The notes beneath the pieces are model-generated. The model was given only the letters and a program-made list of their open reading frames with translations. It was not told the origin of the DNA and searched no databases. A program made the translations under genes and the position numbers. A DNA stretch of 15,295 nt from a bacterium. Lineage in GTDB: Bacteria > Spirochaetota > Spirochaetia > Treponematales > Rectinemataceae. Shown here in pieces: positions 1-6,433 of this stretch; position 1 is the first letter of the stretch, and each line of letters starts with the position of its first letter. The stretch spans positions 1 through 15,295 of the forward strand of contig JAKALZ010000009.1 of the NCBI GenBank assembly GCA_021813065.1, read 5' to 3'.

Positions 1-371
1 ATGCCCACCACTCGATGTTTGCGCCGTATGATATCGACAATCCAGTTGACTGTTTCGATATCGGGGATGGCTTTCGATTTGGGAATGCTGCCAACCAGCT
101 TGATAAGGAGAAATCGCATAATCGGGCTACGCATGTTTCCGTCGCTCGCAACCCAATGGATAGGGAAGGGCACAAATGCATTGGCGATAAAGGGGTCCAA
201 CAGAGTTGTGTGATTGCCGACAAGGATGAAAGGCGGCTTCAATTCTTTGAAAAGCTCAGCATTGATGGCGACAATTCGATAGGCTCGCCTGAGCCACAGA
301 CCATACGTGTACCGCAGCAGCCACGTGAAAAACTTGAAGTTTGTCGGATGATACCGTCGCGCATGAATCAT
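1..371 (-). CDS. Lysophospholipid (1-acylglycerol-3-phosphate type) acyltransferase, C-terminus cut by window edge
   Basis: Reading the minus strand from the ATG at 371 gives 123 complete codons with no stop before the window ends. The product carries the PlsC-family motif NHTTLLD (HX4D; His54 and Asp59 of the visible part), preceded by a hydrophobic strand (PPFILVG). A following stretch, SDGNMRSPIMRFLL then GSIPKS, matches the usual second block of the family. The third block (FPEG-type) would lie just beyond the edge. The family transfers acyl chains to lysophosphatidate or related lysolipids at the inner membrane face. The start at 371 is supported by AAGGA 8 bases upstream; an in-frame TTG at 419 is possible but lacks such a site. 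A TATCAT at 391-396 could be a -10 box but sits very close to the ribosome binding site. Family is clear; exact substrate is not. Confidence 0.87.
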   Translation of the reverse strand, partial: MIHARRYHPTNFKFFTWLLRYTYGLWLRRAYRIVAINAELFKELKPPFILVGNHTTLLDPFIANAFVPFPIHWVASDGNMRSPIMRFLLIKLVGSIPKSKAIPDIETVNWIVDIIRRKHRVVG

Positions 372-565
372 GGCAAAAATCCTTGTTTTTATGATAGCGG
401 CTGCCGTATGCCAGCACAAGAAGGGTCAGCACGGAGCTTTTTGCGCAGTGCATGCAAATAAGAGCGGCGCCCCATTTTTCATGAAGCGGGCAGCTTGGCA
501 CCATAGCGGCACCACCCCGTGCCCACCTGAAACAAATCGAATTTTGTGCTATGTATTCCTGCAAT

Positions 566-982
566 ATGGATTTTGGAAAGATATTCGAACAATGGCTCGA
601 AGCTCACGATACTGTCGATAAAGATGCCCTTGCTCAGCCAGACCCTGAAGACGAGCGCGCCGCATCCATTTCAGCCTACACGCGATTCAAACGCATGCGC
701 CCTCAAGCCGAAATCGACCTTCATGGTATGCGCGAACCGGAAGCACGCCAGGCTGTACAATCTTTTCTAGCGCGCTGCGCAGCCCAAGGTTTGGAGAAAG
801 CGAGCATTATTCACGGAAAAGGAAACCATTCGCGGGAAGAGCAAGTGCTGGTACATGTTGTTCGGGAAGAACTCGAGCAAAATCCGCATGCAGGTGAATT
901 CTGCTTTGCGGACGGTCAGAATGGGGGCAGGGGGGTCACCTGGGTGCGTATCAGACCGCTGTCTATTTCTCGCGGTAAATGA
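566..982 (+). CDS. Smr (small MutS-related) domain protein
   Basis: The protein is 138 residues from the ATG at 566. A polar N-terminal stretch of about 48 residues precedes a C-terminal Smr domain (about 49-130). That domain shows the family signatures DLHG (51-54), HGKG (83-86, the usual HGxG loop) and a closing strand [12 protein letters not shown]. Smr domains occur alone or at the end of MutS2 and act on branched DNA or as RNA-cleaving domains; which applies here cannot be read from sequence. The start is uncertain. The ATG at 551 is in frame and adds five residues, and neither has a good ribosome binding site. I prefer 566 because [10 protein letters not shown] resembles the typical beginning of spirochaete members as I recall them. 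The last 20 bases overlap the end of infA on the other strand. Confidence 0.85.
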   Translation: MDFGKIFEQWLEAHDTVDKDALAQPDPEDERAASISAYTRFKRMRPQAEIDLHGMREPEARQAVQSFLARCAAQGLEKASIIHGKGNHSREEQVLVHVVREELEQNPHAGEFCFADGQNGGRGVTWVRIRPLSISRGK

Positions 983-1181
983 TGCGTCCGCGGTTCAGAT
1001 CATACGGAGAAAGCCCGACTTTTACTTTGTCGCCGGGAACAATTCTGATGTAATGCTTGCGCATTTTTCCGGAAAGATGCGCAAGAATGATGTGTCCGTT
1101 GGCCAGTTCGACACGGAACATGGTATTCGGAAGGGCTTCCTTGACAATGCCCTCCACCTCAATCGCTTCTTCTTTAGCCAC
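963..1181 (-). CDS. infA: Translation initiation factor IF-1
   Basis: The 72-residue product is the exact usual length of IF-1 and matches the family almost throughout, for example [40 protein letters not shown] and the closing [12 protein letters not shown]-1 is a single OB-fold protein that binds the 30S A site during initiation. The start is the GTG at 1179-1181, with AGGAG five bases upstream. A longer ATG start at 1226 would add 15 residues with no family counterpart and is rejected. The gene is transcribed alone from a consensus promoter at 1277-1305, leaving a leader of about 89 bases. Its 3' end overlaps the Smr-domain gene by 20 bases, tail to tail. Confidence 0.97.
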   Translation of the reverse strand: MAKEEAIEVEGIVKEALPNTMFRVELANGHIILAHLSGKMRKHYIRIVPGDKVKVGLSPYDLNRGRIIYREK

Positions 1182-1205
1182 ACATACTCCTATTTCGATT
1201 CGCTT

Positions 1206-1225
1206 TGCCGGCAGCGAGGCCGGCA
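1206..1225 (-). other. Short hairpin in the infA leader
   Basis: TGCCGGC at 1206-1212 pairs perfectly with GCCGGCA at 1219-1225 around a six-base loop. It lies inside the predicted infA leader, about 16 bases upstream of the AGGAG. It is not followed by a T-run, so it is not a terminator. A structural or regulatory role is only a guess. Confidence 0.35.
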
Positions 1226-1276
1226 CATGCAGAAAGCTCGAGACATACTATCTCTTGCGCCCTGCGCGCAGGTGAA

Positions 1277-1305
1277 ATACTATGAGCCAATGCGCCGAAT
1301 GTCAA
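1277..1305 (-). promoter_or_regulatory. Predicted sigma-70 promoter of infA
   Basis: On the minus strand TTGACA (1300-1305) is separated by exactly 17 bases from TAGTAT (1277-1282). The -35 is a perfect match and the -10 matches four of six including the key T, A and final T. The predicted transcription start is near 1270, giving infA a leader of about 89 bases. Confidence 0.72.
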
Positions 1306-1335
1306 CATGATAGCCAGACCGTCGTGGCACACATC

Positions 1336-1364
1336 TTGACATTTTTAACAATGTGATGCATTGT
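1336..1364 (+). promoter_or_regulatory. Possible promoter and operator upstream of the DksA-like gene
   Basis: A perfect -35 box TTGACA lies at 1336-1341. The only hexamer at 17 bases is CATTGT (1359-1364), a weak -10. That hexamer is also the right arm of the inverted repeat ACAATG (1348-1353), five bases, CATTGT (1359-1364), so a dimeric regulator could sit in the promoter core. The weak -10 makes the promoter call uncertain; the inverted repeat is seen directly. Confidence 0.4.
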
Positions 1365-1416
1365 GCCCAACCATCGCGAGTGGGTACTTGCGCAGCACTG
1401 GATGAGGGGGAGAGAG

Positions 1417-1773
1417 ATGGAGAATACCTTCATCGACCGGATGAAAGAATTACTGCTTTCGCAGCGACAAGAGATATTGGATACCATCGCCGAGTCGAAC
1501 GAGCAACTCAAGACGGTGCTCTCGGAAACGGATCCAAAGGATTCAGCGGATATCGCATCCGACGATGTCGATCGCATCATGATCGAAGCTCTCAGCTCCC
1601 AGGACCTCAAGCGTTATCGCGCAATTGAATCGGCCCTGTTGCGAATCAGCCAGGGGCGCTATGGGCTCTGCGCGAAGTGCGGCAAGAAAATTCCCCAGGA
1701 GCGTCTCGAAGCGATTCCCTACGCGGTGCTCTGCGTGGAGTGCCAAAAGAGCGATGAGCGAAAGAATCGTTAA
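1417..1773 (+). CDS. DksA/TraR-family C4 zinc-finger transcription regulator
   Basis: The 118-residue protein has a helical, charged N-terminal half that can form the two-stranded coiled coil of DksA. Near the tip is DSADIA (42-47), which fits the D-x-x-D-x-A motif that DksA inserts into the secondary channel of RNA polymerase. The C-terminal zinc finger is intact: Cys85-x2-Cys88, 17 residues, Cys106-x2-Cys109. Family members tune transcription, often with ppGpp, especially at ribosomal promoters. The start at 1417 is chosen for the purine-rich GAGGGGGAG upstream; in-frame ATGs at 1363 and 1402 add residues without family likeness. It is shorter than E. coli DksA (151 residues), so calling it a true DksA is not certain. 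It converges on hisK with a 39-base gap. Confidence 0.9.
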   Translation: MENTFIDRMKELLLSQRQEILDTIAESNEQLKTVLSETDPKDSADIASDDVDRIMIEALSSQDLKRYRAIESALLRISQGRYGLCAKCGKKIPQERLEAIPYAVLCVECQKSDERKNR

Positions 1774-1812
1774 CTAGTTCACGTACGCGCGTCGCGCGCG
1801 GCCAGTATCACG

Positions 1813-2694
1813 CTATAGGCTCGCGCGGTGCGTTTCAGCCTTCAACGCATCGATACCAAGTTCCTTCCATATTTTTGGCGCGTCCATATACCAAAGAGAC
1901 CTATAGCCAGCCGCTTCCGCCGCGGCGAGCGCGGCATGCTGATACGTGCCGATGTGCGATGGCGCGTGGGCGTCGTCGCCTATCGTGATCCGTACGCCCT
2001 TGTGCCGCATTTGTGTCAGGATGGTCAACGAGGGGTAGGGCTCGTGGTGTTTGCCGCGCGCGACTCCGCCAGTATTGATCTCCGCGATGGTGCCTCGCTC
2101 CGCCGCGAGGTCGACCGCCTGAAACGCAGCATCGAGGTACGCGGGGGCGCTCTCATCGAACCATCTGCCATCGGCGTTATTCTTTTTCACAAGATCGAAG
2201 TGCCCGATGATATCGAATCCATCGCGCTCGATCATCTCGGCCATGTACTGCCAGTAGCGCTTCCATATCCGGCTATAATCTCCATCGGTAGCCCAGCGCA
2301 GCACTTTCGGGGTGAACTGCTCCTGCGGCTCGTCGACGGTGAAAAATGCTTCACCTCTCGCGGTGATATAGTGCACCGAACCGATACGGTAATCGAGGCC
2401 GAAAGACTCGAAAGCCGGAGTGTCAGGCATGGTGATGCCCGGCGCGTAGTCAGTCTCAAGACCAAGGAAAATCTTCATGCCCTTTGGAGCATACTCCCTC
2501 TCGAGTTCACGGATCGTCGCGACGTAGGCTTCCGCGCGTTCCCAGGGCAGATTCCATCGTGTTTTGAATGGTACAGGCGCATGGGCAGAGAAACCGAGAT
2601 GCGTGTAGTGGTGCTGAAACGCGGTGGCGGCCATGGTTGCCGCGTCCGCTTTTCCGTCGCAAAAGGAAGTGTGGGTATGGAAGCTGAAAGCCAT
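1813..2694 (-). CDS. hisK: Histidinol-phosphatase, PHP family
   Basis: The 293-residue product has the full set of PHP-domain metal ligands: HTH (His6, His8), Asp13, His38 (FSAHAP), Glu80 (GLETD), His108 (GSVHY), His165 (GHFDLVKK), then Asp241 and His243 in GDDAH. Together these fit the trinuclear metal site of HisK-type histidinol-phosphate phosphatases, which make L-histidinol in the penultimate part of histidine synthesis. The length is a little above the usual 260-280. No other his gene lies nearby, so it is not in a histidine operon here. There is no ribosome binding site before the ATG; instead an extended -10 element sits six bases upstream, suggesting a leaderless mRNA. A different phosphoester substrate cannot be excluded, but the GHFDL and GDDAH context favours HisK. 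Confidence 0.9.
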   Translation of the reverse strand: MAFSFHTHTSFCDGKADAATMAATAFQHHYTHLGFSAHAPVPFKTRWNLPWERAEAYVATIRELEREYAPKGMKIFLGLETDYAPGITMPDTPAFESFGLDYRIGSVHYITARGEAFFTVDEPQEQFTPKVLRWATDGDYSRIWKRYWQYMAEMIERDGFDIIGHFDLVKKNNADGRWFDESAPAYLDAAFQAVDLAAERGTIAEINTGGVARGKHHEPYPSLTILTQMRHKGVRITIGDDAHAPSHIGTYQHAALAAAEAAGYRSLWYMDAPKIWKELGIDALKAETHRASL

Positions 2695-2700
2695 ATTCAG

Positions 2701-2709
2701 ATACTACCA
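2701..2709 (-). promoter_or_regulatory. Extended -10 promoter of hisK, start predicted on the ATG
   Basis: On the minus strand TGG followed by TAGTAT (hexamer at 2701-2706) forms an extended -10. No good -35 is seen at 16-18 bases. Six bases separate the hexamer from the hisK ATG, so the expected +1 is the A of the start codon at 2694. Confidence 0.6.
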
Positions 2710-2746
2710 CGTTCGGCCTCTGCCGTGCTATGTCCAAAGCCTTGTA

Positions 2747-2775
2747 TTGACGCGCCGCGAGCCAGTTCCTACTAT
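2747..2775 (+). promoter_or_regulatory. Predicted sigma-70 promoter of the PAS sensor gene, start predicted on the ATG
   Basis: TTGACG (2747-2752), a 17-base spacer and TACTAT (2770-2775) form a good promoter. Exactly six bases then precede the ATG at 2782, so the expected +1 falls on the start codon. There is no ribosome binding site in between, consistent with a leaderless message. Confidence 0.65.
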
Positions 2776-2781
2776 GAACCC

Positions 2782-3852
2782 ATGGGTGAAGCATCGGCGG
2801 CGCAGACGCAGATGAGAACGCTGCTCTCATCTCTGCCTGACATTGTGTACATACTCGATGAGCATGGCGTCTTTCTCTTTCTCAATGAGTCGATTTCCAT
2901 GCTAGGATACGAGCCCGCCGAACTCATCGGACAGCACTTCAGCCTCATCATTCATCCTGACGATAGACCGAATATTTCGCGCGACATCGTGGTCGAGAGA
3001 ATCCGCCATGCTGAAAAATTCCCCGAGATTCCTCCTAAGCTCTTCGACGAGCGCCGATCGGGGGAGCGAATGACGAGAGAGCTGGAAGTGCGGCTTCTTC
3101 ACCGCGATGGCCACATCGTCTACGCCACCGTGAACGCTTATGGAGAGCGAGCACTCGATATTCCTCTCATCTCTGGCCTCGAGGGTATGGCACCTCAAAC
3201 GGTGGGAGTGATCCACGACGTGAGCGCGATGCATCTGTACCAGCAGAGCCTAGAGGAGTCGCTCTCGGTGAAGGAGAGATTGCTCCGCGAAATGCACCAT
3301 CGGGTAAAGTCCAATCTCCAGCTTGTCGCGAGCCTCGCACATCTTCAGCAACTAGAAACACCCTCAAAGCCTGCCGAAGAACTGCTGCGCGAACTTGAAA
3401 GCAGGGTCAAGAGCATCGCGCTTGTCTACGAGGCGCTCTATCAAGCAGAAAAAGTAGACAAGATTCCCGCAAGAGCCTTTTTTTCACAGTTCTGTCGGGC
3501 CGCGGAAGAAACCCTTGAGCGACTGGGCTCGAGAGTTCACCTCCATCTCCACGCGGACGACTGCGCCCTCGAAGTCGAACGGCTCGTGCCGCTCTCGCTC
3601 GCCCTCCTCGAGCTGCTTGATGGAGCGTATGTCCACGCCTATGAGACTCGATCGGAAACAACGATCTCTCTCACCTATAGGTGCGAGGCCAGTGGTGCCC
3701 GGACGCTCGAACTGCGCGGCGAAAGCCTGTCGAAGGTTCAACCCTCATCGATTTTGAACGTGCTCCTCGAGCAGGCGGGAGTGAGCTACGAGCAGTACCC
3801 ACGCGGAATTTCTGAGAGCGGGTGCAAGCTCCTCTTGCACAGCCCATCTTGA
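2782..3852 (+). CDS. PAS-domain sensor with HisKA_2-type H-box and degenerate ATPase domain
   Basis: The 356-residue protein starts with a PAS domain (about 12-150; LPDIVYILDEHG, FLNESISMLGYEPAELIG, IHPDD, closing VGVIHDVS). A dimerisation helix follows with the H-box EMHHRVKSNLQ (phospho-acceptor probably His173), the hallmark of HWE/HisKA_2 histidine kinases. The ATPase domain is damaged. The N-box reads ELLDGAYVHAY (277-287) where the family has ELVTNALKHAF, so the magnesium-binding Asn is Gly281. No DxGxG or GLGL box appears in the shortened remainder. I infer that it cannot autophosphorylate by itself and may act as a phosphotransferase or partner subunit. No membrane segment is seen, so it is likely cytosolic. 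The open frame extends upstream through antisense hisK to 1828, but the PAS domain and promoter support 2782 (2812 is an alternative). Confidence 0.85.
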   Translation: MGEASAAQTQMRTLLSSLPDIVYILDEHGVFLFLNESISMLGYEPAELIGQHFSLIIHPDDRPNISRDIVVERIRHAEKFPEIPPKLFDERRSGERMTRELEVRLLHRDGHIVYATVNAYGERALDIPLISGLEGMAPQTVGVIHDVSAMHLYQQSLEESLSVKERLLREMHHRVKSNLQLVASLAHLQQLETPSKPAEELLRELESRVKSIALVYEALYQAEKVDKIPARAFFSQFCRAAEETLERLGSRVHLHLHADDCALEVERLVPLSLALLELLDGAYVHAYETRSETTISLTYRCEASGARTLELRGESLSKVQPSSILNVLLEQAGVSYEQYPRGISESGCKLLLHSPS

Positions 3853-3877
3853 TTGGTGAACATTTTATATATATAAT
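3849..3877 (+). promoter_or_regulatory. Near-consensus promoter of the trxB operon
   Basis: TTGATT (3849-3854) and a perfect TATAAT (3872-3877) are 17 bases apart. The -35 overlaps the stop codon of the upstream sensor gene. The surrounding 40 bases are almost pure A and T within otherwise GC-rich DNA. Predicted start near 3884, leaving a short leader with GAAGGAG before trxB. Confidence 0.78.
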
Positions 3878-3909
3878 ATTTAATATATAAAGATTGAAGG
3901 AGCACAGAG

Positions 3910-4851
3910 ATGCGTGATCTCTACGATTTTGCGATCATTGGAGCGGGAGCCGCGGGTCTCGCCGCCGCTCAGTATGGGGCGAGGGCGAATTTAAAGACTG
4001 TCGTCATCGAAGAGATGGCGCCAGGAGGACAAGCGCTTCTTATTGATAACCTAGAAAACTATCCTGGAATCCTCGAGCCGATTAATGGCTACGATCTCGC
4101 CGAGCGAATGCGCGCCCAAGCCGAACGGTTTGGAAGCGCCTTCTTAGATGGCAGCGTTTTGAGCGTGAAAAAGCAGGATGGTCGATTTCTGATCGAAACG
4201 AGCGATGGCACCGTAGAGAGCCTCGCCGTGCTCATCGCGACGGGAGCCAAGCACCGCATGCTCGAGATTCCCGGCGAACAGGAATTTATCGGCAAGGGAG
4301 TCTCATACTGCGCGACCTGCGACGGGCCGTTTTTCAAGGGCAAACGCATGCTCGTAGTGGGAGGAGGCGATGCCGCCTGCGATGAGGCCACCTATCTTTC
4401 GAAGCTCTCGGATAAGATCGTCATGATTCACCGACGCGATCGATTCAGAGCTCAGCGAGCCCTCGGTCAACGTGTGCTTTCCAATCCCTCGATCGAGGTG
4501 CGCTTCAATTCAGTCGCGAAGGAGATCAAAGGCGATTCGAAAATACGCACGGTTGTGCTCGAGAACACGGAGACACACGAACGAATTGAAGAATCCTTCG
4601 ACGCGGTGTTCGTGTTCATTGGCTCGATCCCACAGACTCAATTCCTCTTGGGCATGAATATCGAGCTCGATGCGACAGGCTATATCGTCACGGACTGCGG
4701 CATGCAGTCGAGCTTGCCTGGCCTTTTCGCCGCGGGAGATGTGAGAGCGACACCATTTCGCCAGATCATCACGGCAGCGGCGGATGGCGCGATCGCGGCG
4801 CACTCGGCCGCGAACTACATCGACGAACAGCGGGGACAGGCTTACCGCTGA
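3910..4851 (+). CDS. trxB: Thioredoxin reductase
   Basis: The 313-residue flavoprotein has the FAD Rossmann motif GAGAAG (11-16), the redox-active CATC (Cys134 and Cys137), the NADPH-binding GGGDAA (151-156) with HRRDRFR (174-180), and a closing FAD contact FAAGDV. It moves electrons from NADPH through FAD to thioredoxin in the cytosol. HRRDRFR favours NADPH over ferredoxin as donor. Length is normal for the low-molecular-weight class. The ATG at 3910 has GAAGGAG upstream. It heads a likely operon with the GNAT gene (37-base gap) and rnhB, driven by the promoter at 3849-3877. In an anaerobe it would serve thiol repair and ribonucleotide reduction. Confidence 0.95.
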   Translation: MRDLYDFAIIGAGAAGLAAAQYGARANLKTVVIEEMAPGGQALLIDNLENYPGILEPINGYDLAERMRAQAERFGSAFLDGSVLSVKKQDGRFLIETSDGTVESLAVLIATGAKHRMLEIPGEQEFIGKGVSYCATCDGPFFKGKRMLVVGGGDAACDEATYLSKLSDKIVMIHRRDRFRAQRALGQRVLSNPSIEVRFNSVAKEIKGDSKIRTVVLENTETHERIEESFDAVFVFIGSIPQTQFLLGMNIELDATGYIVTDCGMQSSLPGLFAAGDVRATPFRQIITAAADGAIAAHSAANYIDEQRGQAYR

Positions 4852-4888
4852 ACCCGCACAAGGTTTTGGCGCGCGAGGAGGTACGTGA

Positions 4889-5749
4889 GTGTGGATGCGC
4901 AGTGACTTTCTCGCGGATCGCGAAGAGGTGGATCGTTTTCTTCGCGAGCGAGAGTATTGCTGCGTGCGCCTCGCTGAGACCATCGAACGCGCCCGCGCTT
5001 TTCCATCTCGCATATTTGATCTTGTCGGGCTTGTACACCTCAGCGCGGCTGGTATCGTCGATGGTGCCGTTACTGCCGACCGCGAAGGGACTGTTCACTG
5101 TGTGCTTCCAAATGGCATCCAAGAGGACGCTTCGCTCTGTGAATTCCTCAATTTCTACGTTAGCGTAAAAAAGATAACGGGACCTACCAACGACACTCTC
5201 CGTGTGGCGCGCGGCCTCTCATCCGCGGGATGTTCCACACAATCCTACACTCTGATGCGAATTCGCGCCACGAATATCGCGCGGAATCCTTCTCGGGAGT
5301 CAGATCCCTGGGAGCGATACCGCATCGAGATTCGCGACGCGACAGAGTCGGATCTTGCGGCGCTTGTCTCGCTTCACCGCGCGTATGAGCGGGAAGAACT
5401 TCTCATGAACACCTCTCTCCCCGAGACAGAGTTCCGAATTCGCGCGCTGCTGAACCACCAGATGATCTCGATGGCCCTCGTCGATGGAGAACCTGTCGGG
5501 AAAATCAACACGAACGCGCGCGGCATTTTCTGCGATCAGGTCGGTGGATTCTATGTGATGCCCGGGCACCGAGGAGCAGGTATCGGAACCGCGCTTTTGC
5601 GCAGCCTACTCTCTCGAATCGAAGAGGCCGAGAAGGACGCGGTGCTCTATGTTCGGAGCTCGAACGCGGTGGCGCGCCGAATGTACGAACGCGCGGGCTT
5701 TCTGCCTGCTGGCGAGTATGCTATGAGTACAGTAAGGTCTACGCACTAA
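4889..5749 (+). CDS. GNAT-family N-acetyltransferase with an extra N-terminal domain
   Basis: The C-terminal half (about 146-283 of 286) is a GNAT domain. It has the acetyl-CoA binding motif HRGAGIG (227-233) after the strand GGFYVMP, and the late motif SSNAVARRMYERAGF common to acetyltransferases. The N-terminal 140 residues show no firm family; the layout (variable domain, then KITGP, then GNAT) recalls the DUF4081-GNAT proteins, which is only an inference. The acceptor is unknown. The start is the GTG at 4889, because GAGGAGG lies seven bases upstream; the ATG at 4895, two codons on, is too far from it. The gene sits between trxB and rnhB in one probable operon. No functional tie to either is evident. 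Confidence 0.85.
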   Translation: MWMRSDFLADREEVDRFLREREYCCVRLAETIERARAFPSRIFDLVGLVHLSAAGIVDGAVTADREGTVHCVLPNGIQEDASLCEFLNFYVSVKKITGPTNDTLRVARGLSSAGCSTQSYTLMRIRATNIARNPSRESDPWERYRIEIRDATESDLAALVSLHRAYEREELLMNTSLPETEFRIRALLNHQMISMALVDGEPVGKINTNARGIFCDQVGGFYVMPGHRGAGIGTALLRSLLSRIEEAEKDAVLYVRSSNAVARRMYERAGFLPAGEYAMSTVRSTH

Positions 5750-5770
5750 GAACACACCGAGGCTTATGCC

Positions 5771-6433
5771 ATGAAGAAATCGACGAATTTTTGTACCCTG
5801 GACTCTCTCCGGGGAATGCCCGCCGAGCTCATCTGCGGCATCGATGAGGCGGGGCGAGGACCGCTCGCGGGACCTGTCACGGCTGCAGCGGTCATCCTGC
5901 CGCGCGACTTTCCCGTCGCGCTGCTCGACGACTCAAAGCGCATGAGCGCCCGACGGCGCGAAGAGGCATATCAGAAAATTATCGAGTTGGCATTGGATTG
6001 GGCGGTGGGCTGGGCTACTGTTGAGGAGATCGAGCGGCTCAATATCCTCGGTGCCAGCTTAAAAGCTATGGAGCGCGCCTTCGCGGGATTGACGCGCGCG
6101 CCCGCGCTCGTGGTGGTCGATGGAATATTCGCGCCGAATCTTTGGATGAATAAGGCGCCTGTCGAGGCTGCGACGATGCCCAAGGCTGACGGATTGATTC
6201 CCTCAGTGATGGCGGCGTCGATACTCGCCAAGGTATCACGAGATCGATTCATGGATGAACTCGATGTTCTACTGCCAGAGTATGGATTCGCGGCGCATAA
6301 GGGATATCCTACTCCTCAGCACCGCGAAGCGATCGAGCGATATGGCGCCACTCGCTTTCACCGCAAGGGCTTTCAGCTTCTGGCTCAGTCTGATGTCTCG
6401 CTCTTCGAAGGCTTTGGACTCTCGGAGGATTGA
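5771..6433 (+). CDS. rnhB: Ribonuclease HII
   Basis: The 220-residue product shows the RNase HII signature GIDEAGRGPLAGP with catalytic Asp25 and Glu26. Further acidic residues are Asp117 (VVVDG) and Asp140 (KADG), followed by the typical AASILAKVSRDR and HKGYPTPQH. The enzyme nicks DNA at embedded ribonucleotides and removes RNA from RNA-DNA hybrids. It is slightly longer than E. coli RnhB, with about 18 extra N-terminal residues. GAGG lies eight bases before the ATG, and the gene starts 21 bases after the GNAT gene, so it is probably the last gene of the trxB unit. Its last 49 bases overlap the BpuR-like gene on the opposite strand. Seven Ts follow the stop (6436-6442), but I see no convincing stem in front of them. 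Confidence 0.95.
   Translation: MKKSTNFCTLDSLRGMPAELICGIDEAGRGPLAGPVTAAAVILPRDFPVALLDDSKRMSARRREEAYQKIIELALDWAVGWATVEEIERLNILGASLKAMERAFAGLTRAPALVVVDGIFAPNLWMNKAPVEAATMPKADGLIPSVMAASILAKVSRDRFMDELDVLLPEYGFAAHKGYPTPQHREAIERYGATRFHRKGFQLLAQSDVSLFEGFGLSED

Noticed and set aside
256..564. 102-codon minus-strand frame upstream of and overlapping the acyltransferase gene
   Set aside because: The acyltransferase is in another minus-strand frame with a clear HX4D motif and ribosome binding site; this one has neither.
1182..1226. 15-residue N-terminal extension of IF-1
   Set aside because: The GTG at 1181 gives the exact 72-residue family length and has AGGAG at five bases.
1828..2781. Upstream extension of the PAS sensor reading frame by over 300 codons
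   Set aside because: It runs antisense through hisK, whose PHP ligands are complete. The extension shows no domain, and a promoter lies directly before 2782.
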